64,000 nt of DNA, from positions 7,469,954-7,533,953 of the forward strand of contig NC_087066.1 of the NCBI RefSeq assembly GCF_963678635.1, written 5' to 3'. Of the stretch, positions 36,957 through 46,550 are shown in pieces (the stretch's first letter is position 1; every line of letters begins with the position of its first letter). The translations under genes and the position numbers were made by a program. The notes beneath the pieces were generated by a model. It was not told where the DNA came from, ran no database searches, and saw only the letters and a list, made by a program, of their open reading frames with translations. Origin of the DNA: Symsagittifera roscoffensis (taxonomy: Eukaryota; Xenacoelomorpha; Acoela; Convolutidae).

Positions 36957-37824
36957 TGTGCCAGTCGGTCATGTCTGGAAGTTTGACCTTGAGAGACACA
37001 AAAATACGTAATTTTGGAGTAGAATTTTAATTTTCAAAATTTCGAATAGAGCCTGTCATGCTCAGTTTTCTCGTGCCAACTGAAAACACAAAGTGAGAAA
37101 TCAGAACATCCGAATTTACAATTGCGGGAAAATACTCAAGAAAAACAGCGGGAAATTGCTATTCGCAATTTCCAGATATAAAAATAGGACACGAGTAGAG
37201 CTGTCTTATCCCGAAATAGGAGGAGAGACGATAAATAGAAGAAAGAACGACTACTCGGAACGAACTAGAGTGTCCCAATGGTTCAAACAAAAACTCAAGT
37301 TCTAGAGCCAGAACTTACTTCCGTTACCAAAACTGACCAGTATCAAACTTATTTAGTTATATTACCTAGTTCTTGAGTTGCTTACCAATTTAAATACTCC
37401 CTGTACTCGAGTACATCAACATGTGAGTCCCCAATTTAAATTTTTCGAGTGTGTTTTATAATTGTTATGTTGAGATAAGGTGAGTTTTAGGTTGATCCAT
37501 CTGAAATGGATCAAAGTTCCACTGTCCAATAAAAAATAACTTAACGGATTGTTCCGACCCTGTTTTTAACGGCGTTCGCGTATTTTGGGTATTTTGAGAC
37601 CTAAGTATGGGGACGTTCTTGTTTTCTAGAGTGGGGGGGGGATATTTTGGTAGTAGCCTTCAAGCTGTAACGGGTTCTAGTCTCATGTCGCAAGCGAACC
37701 GAATTGGCTCCGACCGTTGTTGAGGTAGAAAAACACAAGAGATAGTGTCCCTGACTCTTGAGCCAATGGTTATAGGGCCTATTTTCTTAAGCCTCATGTG
37801 TGACTAAATTAGGCAACTGTTACA
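36957..37824 (+). mobile_element. LTR copy 3, inner 5' LTR of the giant element
   Basis: TGTGCCAGTCGG to CAACTGTTACA, 868 bp. It is the copy that runs directly into the leader and gag, so it is taken as the working 5' LTR. CCAATAAAAA near 37525 could serve as a polyadenylation-type signal in the LTR. Confidence 0.8.
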
Positions 37825-37835
37825 TAGTGTTTTTA

Positions 37836-37849
37836 TGGCGCTCCTGGGT
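37836..37849 (+). promoter_or_regulatory. Candidate tRNA primer-binding site
   Basis: TGGCGCTCCTGGGT starts with TGG, the complement of a tRNA CCA end, 11 bases after the LTR end. The matching tRNA was not identified and the spacing is longer than usual, so this is tentative. Confidence 0.3.
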
Positions 37850-37871
37850 GTTTTTACGACATCATGACTAC

Positions 37872-37882
37872 GGAGTCGAACC
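37872..37882 (-). other. B-box-like motif in the leader
   Basis: The minus strand reads GGTTCGACTCC, an exact match to the pol III B-box GGTTCGANTCC. The sequence around it is only weakly tRNA-like and no good A-box is seen. The same motif recurs in the leader copy after the 3' LTR, near 58880. Confidence 0.35.
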
Positions 37883-39176
37883 CACTTGACACAGCTCCGG
37901 GCTGCATGCCCATTCTAGAGTACCGGTGGTACGGTTCAGCGGGAACGTGTAAATCTTCCGGTTGTACCGTGATAGCTTTTAAAGAAAACTTGAGAAAACT
38001 TCCTGGTACGCTCTCTGAACGAGGCCTAGCTAACCGAGTAAGGGGGGGGGGGGGGTAACTAGGGGGACAAAAACACGAGCAAAAAGACAAAAAGCGAAAC
38101 AAAAACAAGAAAAGAAGTATAGAAAAAGGAACAAAAACCATAAAACGAAAAGACAGTGACTTTGATACCAGATCATTTGGATCAAACCTTTATATTAATT
38201 AAATAGTATACCCATACTCGTTGTTAAGGGTTTTCAGACAGATTGCAACCTAGCCGGACCACTAGGAGACTTGACTGGAAGAGGTGACCAGCCAAGTGGG
38301 AAAGTGTGCTGCTGTCAAGTGCAGAACAGAGACAACCAGCACAGGATCACCACAAGAGGACGCACAGGGGTGTTCTCAAGTTGGGCAACGGGTATCGTTA
38401 GAATCCACATTACATTATAGGAGATAAGTGTAAAATTGGATAAGCGGAGTCCCATTGTTTTGAGGAAGTTTTTGCACAAGCAGGCCTGGAAACAGGTCTA
38501 CGGTTTTCTCTCGAGAGGTTTAGCACCCGGCGCTTAAGGGATTTTTCGGCTTAAGAGGGGGGCTAAAGAGGGGGGAGGTTAGAAGGGGGGCTGGGTAAGT
38601 TAGAGGTTAGCGGTTCTAAATTGTAAAAAGGGGGGACATTAGAGTAACTAATTGCTCGGCATCGTCGACTTAGTTACATTAGATATTTACACGCGCTGGT
38701 TACAGGAAGCGGATATCCAAAATTAGAATCAGGTTAAGGTATGTACCCTGGTCGGATCGGTAGGGGGGAACGGACATAGACAGTTTTTGTGATACCCCAT
38801 AAGATCGCTAGCAGGGGGGAGGAAAACGCGTGGCAATCGGGTACCAGACATTTTTTCGGACAAAGATTGACATCAGTCAACCTTGAATTTCAGGAAAATT
38901 CACCCATCTGTTTTTGAGATTTTTTCCAATTTAAAATTTTATGTTTTGGAAGAAAATTGTTGTTGGTATTTTAGCGAACAGGTGATCACAAGACACCTGC
39001 GGGGAAATTGGAGTTTCAAATAGCCTGAAAGAACTGGATCAATATTTGGGTTTCGACCATTAAGATAGGGATTTTGGGAAAATTTCTACAAGAGCTCAAG
39101 TGGTGGTAAAAGGTACAGTGGTCCAATAGTCCCTACAACGAAGAAGAAGAGACCCGATATCCAGATACTCAGTGAC

Positions 39177-39716
39177 GAGTCTTGGGACAGTACCGAAGAA
39201 GTCTTGGGACATTGCACTCTGGGGACAGTCTTGGGGCAACACAGTCTTGGGATAGTCTTGGGACAGTGCAGCCTTGGAACAGTCTTGGACCAGAGCAGTC
39301 TTGGTACGAAACAGTCTTGGGGCATTGGTCTTGGGACATTGGTCTTGGGACATTGGTCTTGGGACATTGGTCTTGAGACAGTGGTCTTGGGACATTGGTC
39401 TTGGGACATTAGTCTTGGGACAGTGGTCTTGGGACAGTGGTCTTGGGACATTAGTCTTGGGACAGTGGTCTTGGGACATTGGTCTTGGGCCATTGGTCTT
39501 GGGACATTAGTCTTGGGACAATAGTCTTGGGACGTTGGTCTTGGGCCATTGGTCTTGGGATGTTAGTCTTGGGACATTAGCCTTGGGACAATAGTCTTGG
39601 GACGTTGGTCTTGGGCCATTGGTCTTGGGACGTTAGTCTTGGGACGTTGGTCTTGGGACATTAGTCTTGGGACAGTGGTCTTGGGACAGTGGTCTTGGGA
39701 CATTAGTCTTGGGATA
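39177..39716 (+). repeat. 15-bp minisatellite in the leader
   Basis: Roughly 35 tandem units of GTCTTGGGACATTG and variants (ACATTA, ACAGTG, CCATTG, ACGTTG). It explains the long open frames on both strands here, which are periodic artefacts. It lies a few hundred bases upstream of gag. Confidence 0.9.
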
Positions 39717-39971
39717 CTAACAAGAAGCACTGGGACAACACTGAGTAATAGGAAGGGGGCACTAAAAGAGTACTAAGTCAGGTTGAAGTAACCAATTGTA
39801 AGATCATATTCCCTATCCTATCCTAACACATAAAATTTTCAAGAGCTTAAGAAAAGTTGTTTCCAGCAAATCGTTGATTTCTTTTTAGAAAATTTTTTTT
39901 TCAAAAGAGGTTTTAACTTTAGAGTAGAATTTTGTAGGTAGTAATACTGTAAATAGTAACAATTGTAAATA

Positions 39972-41963
39972 ATGAGGCGGAGCAGGGTACCGGTAGCTGA
40001 GAAGAGATCTACCGAAGCGAAGACAAAGTATAACTCGTCGCTACGTAAAACAACATCAATGGGTCCGAAGATAACAAAGAAGAACTTTTCAGTTAGTATG
40101 GTCAGCACGAGGAGTACCACGGAGAACAAAGCAAAAGAGGCCATAGAAGAGGAACGAGTAGAGCCCACCATCGAGATTGATCTAGAAACAACTGATCAAA
40201 GTGTGGATGAAGCAGGAAAGAAGACGACAGAGTCAACTCCAATGCCTAATGCGGAAGAACCTAACCCGAATCCCATAGAGTTCTCACCGATAGACAACGC
40301 GGAAGACACAACAGGCAACACGCAAGAAACAGTGAAGGATGAGTCTCAAAAGAGAACGTCGTTTACTGAAAGATTAGCAATGATGGTCGGAATGAGATCG
40401 AAGGACGCAGCAGTGGAAGAGACGAAGGTTGAGAAAAGCAAAACATTCGGAACAGTATCCACGAGAACGACAGAGACCGATCAGATCGAGGGTCAAAGAA
40501 AATCGGGACCAGCGATCAACTACAGGACAACAACGGACCATGGAACGACAACTCTTGAGTTAAGCGACTTGATGGCGAAACTAGATCAGATAAATGAGAA
40601 ACTGAAGCACAGTGAAGAGGATAGAAATGTGATAAAGAAAAAAATGAGACACAACAAACATGAGTACTTGGACAACTATTTCCATCTAGCGAGAGCGACG
40701 GAGGAAAAGCTTCAGAAGATGTCTGACAAAGTAGAAACCACTGATGAAGAGCGAGAGAAGAACATCAGAAAGGACATGCAGGAAGCGAAGCAGCGATATG
40801 ACGCAGTGAATTGCCAGTTAGGGAGTTTGGAAACGAGAATGGATACGATGAGTAGGGAACAGGCTGAGAGCTCAAGTGCAATACAGACAAAGCTAGACGC
40901 TATTCTTAGGAATTCAACACAACAAGACAGGCCAGCTGCAGAGAGGACACAAGGTAAAAGAGTGGACTTCGTGGAGCCTCAAAGGAACAAACGACAGTCA
41001 ACACCGTTACCAGCAACCAGGGAGGCCGCTATTACGGCACCGGTGGGGGCCAGGGCCATTATAAAGAATGGAACAGTGAACACAACTAGTGGTCCAGGGG
41101 ACTCCACGACTCACAACAACGTGGGACCGGATGCCATGACTTGGACAAGCACCTGGGAAATGATGAACAGGACGCTAGAAGCCTTCGCCACGAGGAACAC
41201 CGACTCGAGTGACAGAGGAGGCAACAAATCCAGGAAAACCTTCAAGAAACCGAAGGAGTTCAAAGATGATTCAGATGGATGCATTGACACCTGGGTAGAA
41301 TTCATGAGGTTGCACTTAGAACAAGACAACTTGAACGATGAGAGGCAAGCATGCACAGCGATACTGAGCAATCTGGAAGGCACGGCATTGAAATGCGTGG
41401 TTGCGAAGAAAGAAGAGGAACGCGACACAGCGGACAAAATCTTTGAAATATTGTTAAATAGATTCGGCTCAGGCATGAAGGGTCATCAAGAGATGATGCG
41501 ATTTGTGAAGAGGAAACAAAGGGACGATGAATCGATTGACAGGTTCCTAGATGATCTTGAGAGCTTGAGAAGAAGGAGTGACCCGGAAGAATCTACCAAT
41601 CGAAGGAACTTCAGTATCGTCTCAAAGTTCATTGATGCGGTGAAGAGTGATGACTTGAGAACGATGTTAGCAACGTACTACACATTGTCGAAAGACAGTG
41701 CACCAACTCCAGAAGAGATGAGGCAGAAGTCAAGAGAGTACATGTTGATGAAACCCAAGAAATACTCGTACTCAGACAACAGGAACACACAAGGGGGAGG
41801 TCAGCCACAGAGGTCGTCATGGTACAAGCCCAGAGATGACATGGACAAACGCAGGTCATGTGCTAACTGCGGGTCGGCGGATCATCATGTGGCGGATTGC
41901 ACGACATACAAACAGGGCATGAAGAGTTTGGGATATGCACCCGATGAAGAAGATATGAGATAG
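39972..41963 (+). CDS. gag: Gag-like protein with CCHC zinc knuckle
   Basis: 663 aa structural protein of the retroelement. Residues 1-200 are hydrophilic and low-complexity; about 200-310 are coiled-coil-like. About 425-600 form a retrotransposon-gag capsid-like region (DTWVEFMRLHLEQ, ALKCVVAKKEEE, FVKRKQRDDESIDRFLDDLE). The nucleocapsid knuckle CANCGSADHHVADC (C-x2-C-x4-H-x4-C) is at about 630-643. The frame ends with TAG at 41961-41963, and the same frame stays open for another 264 codons, which include a second knuckle. This looks like gag plus continuation separated by one UAG. The start at 39972 is the first ATG after the leader; MGPKITKK a little downstream is an alternative. Confidence 0.85.
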   Translation: MRRSRVPVAEKRSTEAKTKYNSSLRKTTSMGPKITKKNFSVSMVSTRSTTENKAKEAIEEERVEPTIEIDLETTDQSVDEAGKKTTESTPMPNAEEPNPNPIEFSPIDNAEDTTGNTQETVKDESQKRTSFTERLAMMVGMRSKDAAVEETKVEKSKTFGTVSTRTTETDQIEGQRKSGPAINYRTTTDHGTTTLELSDLMAKLDQINEKLKHSEEDRNVIKKKMRHNKHEYLDNYFHLARATEEKLQKMSDKVETTDEEREKNIRKDMQEAKQRYDAVNCQLGSLETRMDTMSREQAESSSAIQTKLDAILRNSTQQDRPAAERTQGKRVDFVEPQRNKRQSTPLPATREAAITAPVGARAIIKNGTVNTTSGPGDSTTHNNVGPDAMTWTSTWEMMNRTLEAFATRNTDSSDRGGNKSRKTFKKPKEFKDDSDGCIDTWVEFMRLHLEQDNLNDERQACTAILSNLEGTALKCVVAKKEEERDTADKIFEILLNRFGSGMKGHQEMMRFVKRKQRDDESIDRFLDDLESLRRRSDPEESTNRRNFSIVSKFIDAVKSDDLRTMLATYYTLSKDSAPTPEEMRQKSREYMLMKPKKYSYSDNRNTQGGGQPQRSSWYKPRDDMDKRRSCANCGSADHHVADCTTYKQGMKSLGYAPDEEDMR

Positions 41964-42758
41964 ATGGAAGAACACGAGTTCTACAGTGGCTTGATCATCA
42001 AAATAGGTGCAAGATGCTTCTTCTGCAACCAAGAGGGGCACTTCAGGATGGACTGTCCGTTGTTTTGGGAAGCGGTCAAGAACCAGAGTCATCCAAAACA
42101 CAAGTTGGCGCTAGCAGCAGTGCAGAACCAAAGAAACAGACAAGGTGAATTTGAGACGAAAGTCCTAGAAAGGCCAAATGGGGAGCTACCGACGAAAACA
42201 GTGAAAGCTGTAACACAATGTAATAGTGCAGTAGAGGCCACGGCGAAGAACGCACAAGAAATAGATTATGAGAAGGCGGCAGCGGAGGCCATCAACAAAG
42301 TGAAACAAGACCTGGCAGCGAAAGAAATAGAACAACGGTTGAAGCAAGAGATCCAAAGACAGAGAATGAACGAAACATTAAATTGCGCACAAACAATACC
42401 AGAAGCTGCTGAGGGGTCGACAAAAAAGGGAAACTGCAACAATGAAAAAATGGTTACAGGAAAGCCATTTGGCATAAAAAAGATTGGGGCAAGAATAATA
42501 TCAATAATCACTGTGGGCGGCCACGAAGTAACGAGAAACTTAAGCGAACCAAGTGACCAGACAATAATGCACATTGATGTGTACGCAGATTACTTGAGTT
42601 GTATAAGTCCAAAAACGACTTCGAGAGCGTTGAGAGCACTACTCACGAGAGGGGGTAGCAAGTCGGTACGTGTTGATAACAGGTACACAGAAGCTTATGG
42701 TCCACATGCTAAATATAGATGGAATCAACAACTATACCAAAACAATGATAACATGTGA
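41964..42758 (+). CDS. Second zinc knuckle and protease-like region
   Basis: It is in frame with gag directly after its TAG stop. It carries a second knuckle, CFFCNQEGHFRMDC (residues 18-31), then a Lys/Glu/Ala-rich helical stretch (about 90-140). The C-terminal part could be the aspartic protease: IITVGGHEVTRNL followed by HIDVYADYLSCIS, at the place where gypsy proteases have a D-T/S-G-A motif. Here it reads DVYA, so Gly is missing. It overlaps the RT frame by 89 bases (42670-42758) in another frame, consistent with frameshift expression or an indel. Protease assignment is tentative. Confidence 0.55.
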   Translation: MEEHEFYSGLIIKIGARCFFCNQEGHFRMDCPLFWEAVKNQSHPKHKLALAAVQNQRNRQGEFETKVLERPNGELPTKTVKAVTQCNSAVEATAKNAQEIDYEKAAAEAINKVKQDLAAKEIEQRLKQEIQRQRMNETLNCAQTIPEAAEGSTKKGNCNNEKMVTGKPFGIKKIGARIISIITVGGHEVTRNLSEPSDQTIMHIDVYADYLSCISPKTTSRALRALLTRGGSKSVRVDNRYTEAYGPHAKYRWNQQLYQNNDNM

Positions 42759-44442
42759 TGAAGACTTAATTGGGCAAATCTACAATGAACTAAGTGACAA
42801 CAAGCAGGTATGTGTAGTCCCAAACCCAAATAGTCAAAGTACTGCTGTTTTAGGAAGATCCTTCTCGATTACGAAGAGCGGTCTCTGCGCGAGTGTCTTG
42901 CTGAATACCCTTGATATGCCAATCACGATACAGAGGGGGAGGAAACTGGGATATGCTTTACCTGTTAAAACTCGATATGAAATGACTGAAAACCATAAAC
43001 AAAATGAAGTTGTTGATTGTCCCAATCATAGGGACAAAATTTGTATCTTGAGACGATTGAATAAAATAAAAGATTCATCAGGTCTTGTGAAGTCACTTAA
43101 GTCAGAGACGGACGATGGACTATCGAGCTGTTCGAATTTCCCGGAACGGCCCACATTAGACGAAATACAGGGTGATAAACCGGTCCTACGGGATATTGAA
43201 CACTTAAGGGGCAAGTTCACGGACGAACAGCTCGAAGCCATCAAGGACGTACTAGAACAGAATGAAGAAGTTTTTTCAAGACATAAGGCAGACATCGGGT
43301 GTTGCAATTTTGTTGAGCGTGAAATAGAACTTGAGGAAAACGCAATACCGCACAGGGAGGGGGCGAGGCGCATGACCCCACACAAATCGGATGCGTGTAG
43401 AAAGGAGATTGAAACGCTACTAGAGTATGACATGATAAAACCATCCAAATCACCGTGGGCGTGTGGAGTAGTGATGGCCAAAAAGAAAGGCGACCAGTTA
43501 AGGTTTTGTTGTGACTTTCGATACCTGAACTCCGTCACGGTGAAGGATGCCTATCCCATACCTAGGATTGATGAGAGCCTCTCGAAGTTAGGTGATGCAA
43601 AATTTTTTATGACTCTTGATTTAGGCTCGGCTTTTTGGCAGGTACCGCTGAGGAAGCAGGACAGGGACAAGACAGGGTTTGCCTGCGAGTTGGGTCTGTT
43701 TCAATGGAAACGGATGCCGTTTGGACTTTGCAATGCCACAGCCACGTTTCAGCGGTTGATGGCACACGCGCTGATAGGCGTGACGAAGAAGTACGGCAAT
43801 CTGGTAATGTGCTATGTGGATGACGTGGTAATAGCGACACCCACACTAGAGGACCACATTGAGAGACTCGACGAAATTTTTGCGTGTCTGAGGAGGTCGG
43901 GGCTGAAGTGCAAACCATCAAAGTGTGAGATACTCAAGGACTCGATAAAATACTTGGGCAGGATGGTGGACAAACACGGCATCAGACCAGATCCAGACGC
44001 GGTAGAGGCAGTGCTAACTTGGAAATCGCCGAAAACGGAACACCAATTGATGAGCTTTCTGGGTTTTGCAAACTACTATAGGGAGTTTGTCAAAGGCTAC
44101 GCAGACAAGGTTTATCCGATGCAACAGTTAATGAGGCACAAGGGAAAGAAGTTCACGTGGAATAACGCAGCAGAAGAGTCATTCCAGAGATTAAAGAAAG
44201 AGTTGTGCGAGGCACCAGTACTAGGGATGCCAACAGAGAAAGGGATGTACGTACTGGATACGGACGCGTCGGTAGTAGCGATATCTGGAATCCTCCACCA
44301 AGAACAAGAGTGGAACGGGAAGACAGCCTTGAGACCGATAGCGTACGGGAGCAAAGTCCTAAGTGACACGGAAATGAAGTACGGAGCACCAAAAGCAGAG
44401 ATGTTCGCGGTGGTTACCTTTGTCGAGAAATATAGGGCATAG
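42670..44442 (+). CDS. pol: Reverse transcriptase and N-terminal RNase H
   Basis: 590 codons. Ty3/gypsy RT motifs in order: IETLLEYDMIKPSKSPWACG, LRFCCDFRYLNSVTVKDAYP, TLDLGSAFWQVPL, FGLCNATATFQRLM, the catalytic CYVDDVVIATP (YVDD near residue 382), LKCKPSKCEILKDSIKYLG, and the connection LMSFLGFANYYREFVKGYAD. RNase H begins with VLDTDASVVAISGIL (first catalytic Asp near 530) and KAEMFAVVTF. It ends at an in-frame TAG (44440-44442) inside the conserved RNase H region, where relatives usually have an aromatic residue. The same frame continues open afterwards, so this is most likely a nonsense mutation. Confidence 0.9.
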   Translation: MLITGTQKLMVHMLNIDGINNYTKTMITCDEDLIGQIYNELSDNKQVCVVPNPNSQSTAVLGRSFSITKSGLCASVLLNTLDMPITIQRGRKLGYALPVKTRYEMTENHKQNEVVDCPNHRDKICILRRLNKIKDSSGLVKSLKSETDDGLSSCSNFPERPTLDEIQGDKPVLRDIEHLRGKFTDEQLEAIKDVLEQNEEVFSRHKADIGCCNFVEREIELEENAIPHREGARRMTPHKSDACRKEIETLLEYDMIKPSKSPWACGVVMAKKKGDQLRFCCDFRYLNSVTVKDAYPIPRIDESLSKLGDAKFFMTLDLGSAFWQVPLRKQDRDKTGFACELGLFQWKRMPFGLCNATATFQRLMAHALIGVTKKYGNLVMCYVDDVVIATPTLEDHIERLDEIFACLRRSGLKCKPSKCEILKDSIKYLGRMVDKHGIRPDPDAVEAVLTWKSPKTEHQLMSFLGFANYYREFVKGYADKVYPMQQLMRHKGKKFTWNNAAEESFQRLKKELCEAPVLGMPTEKGMYVLDTDASVVAISGILHQEQEWNGKTALRPIAYGSKVLSDTEMKYGAPKAEMFAVVTFVEKYRA

Positions 44443-44787
44443 CTAGGCAGCGAGCCATTCAAGTTGCGAGTCGACAACCGGGCACTAAGCTGGCTGAAAA
44501 CGTACTCAATGGACCAAAGTTACATTGGGAGGTGGATAGTTCGCCTGGACGGATACAATATGATAATTGAGCACAGAACACGAGACAAACATCAAAATGC
44601 TGACAGCTTGAGCAAGAAGACGGAGTTCTACGAGAGACAAGAACAGAGGGAGGCAGATAGACCTGAAATCAAAGATGGCTTCTCCTTCATGGACAAGAAA
44701 ACGTATGACAGTCTTCCTCTCACGAGATGGTTGGACAAATCAGGCAAACCGATAGAAGATCACCCCGAGTTACCAAAGGAAACCTAG
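44443..44787 (+). pseudogene. RNase H C-terminal part, after the stop
   Basis: Same frame as the RT ORF, continuing LGSEPFKLRVDNRALSWL, then GRWIVRLDGYNMIIEHR and HQNADSLSK, the typical gypsy RNase H end (D-x-x-x-L, then HxNADxLSR-type). Then FSFMDKKTYDSLPLTRWLD. It ends in TAG at 44785-44787 beside an A8 run, where the downstream part moves to another frame. Confidence 0.75.
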
Positions 44788-45685
44788 AAAAAAAACAATC
44801 TTAAGAAAGAACCGAGGGATGCCTATAGGAATAATGCTTAAGTCAAAGATCGTGAGGGAGACGCTCAAAGCAAAAGGCTACGATCTCAACCAAGTAGAAA
44901 CGGGGGAAGCACAAATAGACGAGGACTTAAAGGGGTTACTCGAGAAACTAGCAGATGATAAGCCCGTGAGTCAAGAAAACTGTAGAGAGGAACCTGAGGT
45001 CACAATACTGCGGAAGAACGGAACAGCTAGTGATAGAAACACCTCGCAGGTGACTAATCTAGATGGGAAGGAAGTGGTGCAGTCACTGGTTGAAAATATC
45101 CCAGCTGAATTACTTGAACAGACTAGAGTCAGGAGAAAGAGAGTGGAATTCAAGGAAGAAGCTGAATACCTGTGACCAGGTCAAGAGTCCGGGGAGCGGT
45201 CCACGTCCACAGAAGAAGAAAACACTGAAGGAGAAAATTTGTCCGGGGAGTGTGAAATGTGGGATGTGGATTCGGAAGCGAGCAGTGAAAATCAGGATAG
45301 TCTCTGCATGATATTGGCAGAAGAAAAGATTAGACACCACGACAGGGAACTACAAACAGATCCGTCCTCAGGAACCTTCAACTTGGACATGCAGGAGATA
45401 CGAGGTGGTGAAGAACTTGAAAGGATTGCAGTTTCGAGGAAGCCATTCAGGGAACTATCATGCAATTCGAATGTGAGAACAAATCTGGTGCCGGAAGACG
45501 ACATGAAGGTGGTGAGGAGGATAGCATGCGTGAAGCTGAATGACGACGTCCACAACCCTGGGGAGATGAATGGGCAGATCATGGCGCTGAAGGAACATGT
45601 CAGAGCGAGATACAGGCTGTCGGACCTGGTAAGAGCCCAGAAGGATGACAAGCAATCTCTCCAAATGGATCCGAACGGGGTCTAA
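44788..45685 (+). pseudogene. Unassigned pol insert between RNase H and integrase
   Basis: About 300 codons in one frame, interrupted by TGA at 45173-45175 and TAA at 45683-45685. Acidic and hydrophilic, with no catalytic motif that I recognise (EDLKGLLEKLADDKPVS, EEPEVTILRKNG, PEDDMKVVRRIACVKLND). The same frame leads directly into the integrase zinc finger. Gypsy elements normally have a short linker here. It may be a diverged second RNase H or a spacer domain; I cannot decide. Confidence 0.5.
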
Positions 45686-46550
45686 GGAGAAAGGGAACTT
45701 GAGGAAGACAGCTACAAGATCCTGAGCCATTTCTACAAAGAGAGGAAAGAGTTACTCTATCACACGGCTGATGGGGTTGTAGCATGCAAGAGAAAAGAAG
45801 AAGACAAGATATTACACAAGCACAACCTCATCATACTACCACAATTATATCAGACAGAGGTGCTGTTCAGATCACATGATCAAATGGGGCACCAGGGGAT
45901 AGACAAAGTGCAACAAAGAATACTTCACAGGTTCGATTGGCCAGGATTGAGGAAAGCCTGTGAGAGGTGGGTGAATGCATGCCTGGCATGTTTGCAAGTG
46001 AAAGACCCTAGGAAGATGAAATTCCCACTCAAGTCGGTGGAAAGCTCGGAGTTTAATGAAGTGGTGCAAATAGACCATCAAAAAATCTGTATGACGGACT
46101 CAGGGTATAACCAGATACTGGTTATAATTGATCACTTCACAAAGCTGGCAGAGGCGGTGCCGTGTCAAACAGCTTCGGCAGAGGAGACTTGTGACCACTT
46201 GATAACCCATTGGATATCAAGGTATGGTTGTCCAATGACTTTTCAGTCAGACAACGGCAAAGCCTTTGTGGGGGACTTGACTAAGGAATTAATGAAGAGG
46301 TCACACATAGCTCAAGCACACTCAACTACCTACCACCCTCAGACCAACGGACTGGTAGAGAGACAGAATAGAACGTTGGTGAACATGCTGAGGGTATACT
46401 GCTCTAGATACATGACGGACTGGGATAAGTATCTGCCTCAAGTCGTAGGGGCATACAACAGTACTCAACACTCAACGACGGGAATCAGCCCATTCATGAT
46501 GTTGACAGGCAAAGAGAGCGATGCCCCTGACGTTCTTTTACCCGGAGTAT
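45686..46550 (+). CDS. Integrase: zinc finger and catalytic core
   Basis: Integrase that inserts the cDNA. The frame is open from just after the TAA at 45683-45685; the first ATG-like start is about 45860. The HHCC finger has HDQMGHQGID and then CLACLQ. The DD35E core has VVQIDHQ (first Asp), MTFQSDNGKAF (second Asp) and TNGLVERQNRTL (Glu), with 35 residues between the second Asp and the Glu. It ends NSTQHSTTGISPFMMLTGKE, then a stop at 46548-46550. The C-terminal domain continues in another frame, and a one-base excess in a T-run near 46533-46538 explains the change. Confidence 0.88.

Larger units (their letters stand above)
34300..37850 (+). repeat. Three tandem units of flank plus 5' LTR
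   Basis: Units start at TCAATTAGTGCTG: 34300, 35483 and 36669, spaced 1183 and 1186 bp. Each unit is 288 bp of sequence not found beside the 3' LTR, then one LTR, then about 28 bp of leader with TGGCGCTCCTGGG. Copies differ at only scattered sites and in a G-run length. The simplest reading is an insertion next to the 288-bp flank followed by tandem duplication of flank plus LTR. Mis-assembly cannot be excluded. Confidence 0.8.
37825..39971 (+). other. Leader between 5' LTR and gag
   Basis: A 2.1-kb non-coding leader. It begins with a possible primer-binding site, then a segment also present after the 3' LTR, a G-run near 38040, a second G-rich part (38540-38640) and the 15-bp minisatellite at 39177-39716. 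Compared with the copy after the 3' LTR, about 75 bp are missing near 38217. Presumably it holds packaging and translation-start signals. Confidence 0.6.

Noticed and set aside
39086-39524. Long open frames on both strands with repeated short peptide motifs
   Set aside because: They are produced by the 15-bp minisatellite, whose length is a multiple of three and lacks stops. No gene signal exists outside the repeat.
39177-39716. Possible CRISPR-like array
   Set aside because: Units are continuous 15-bp tandem repeats without unique spacers, in animal DNA.
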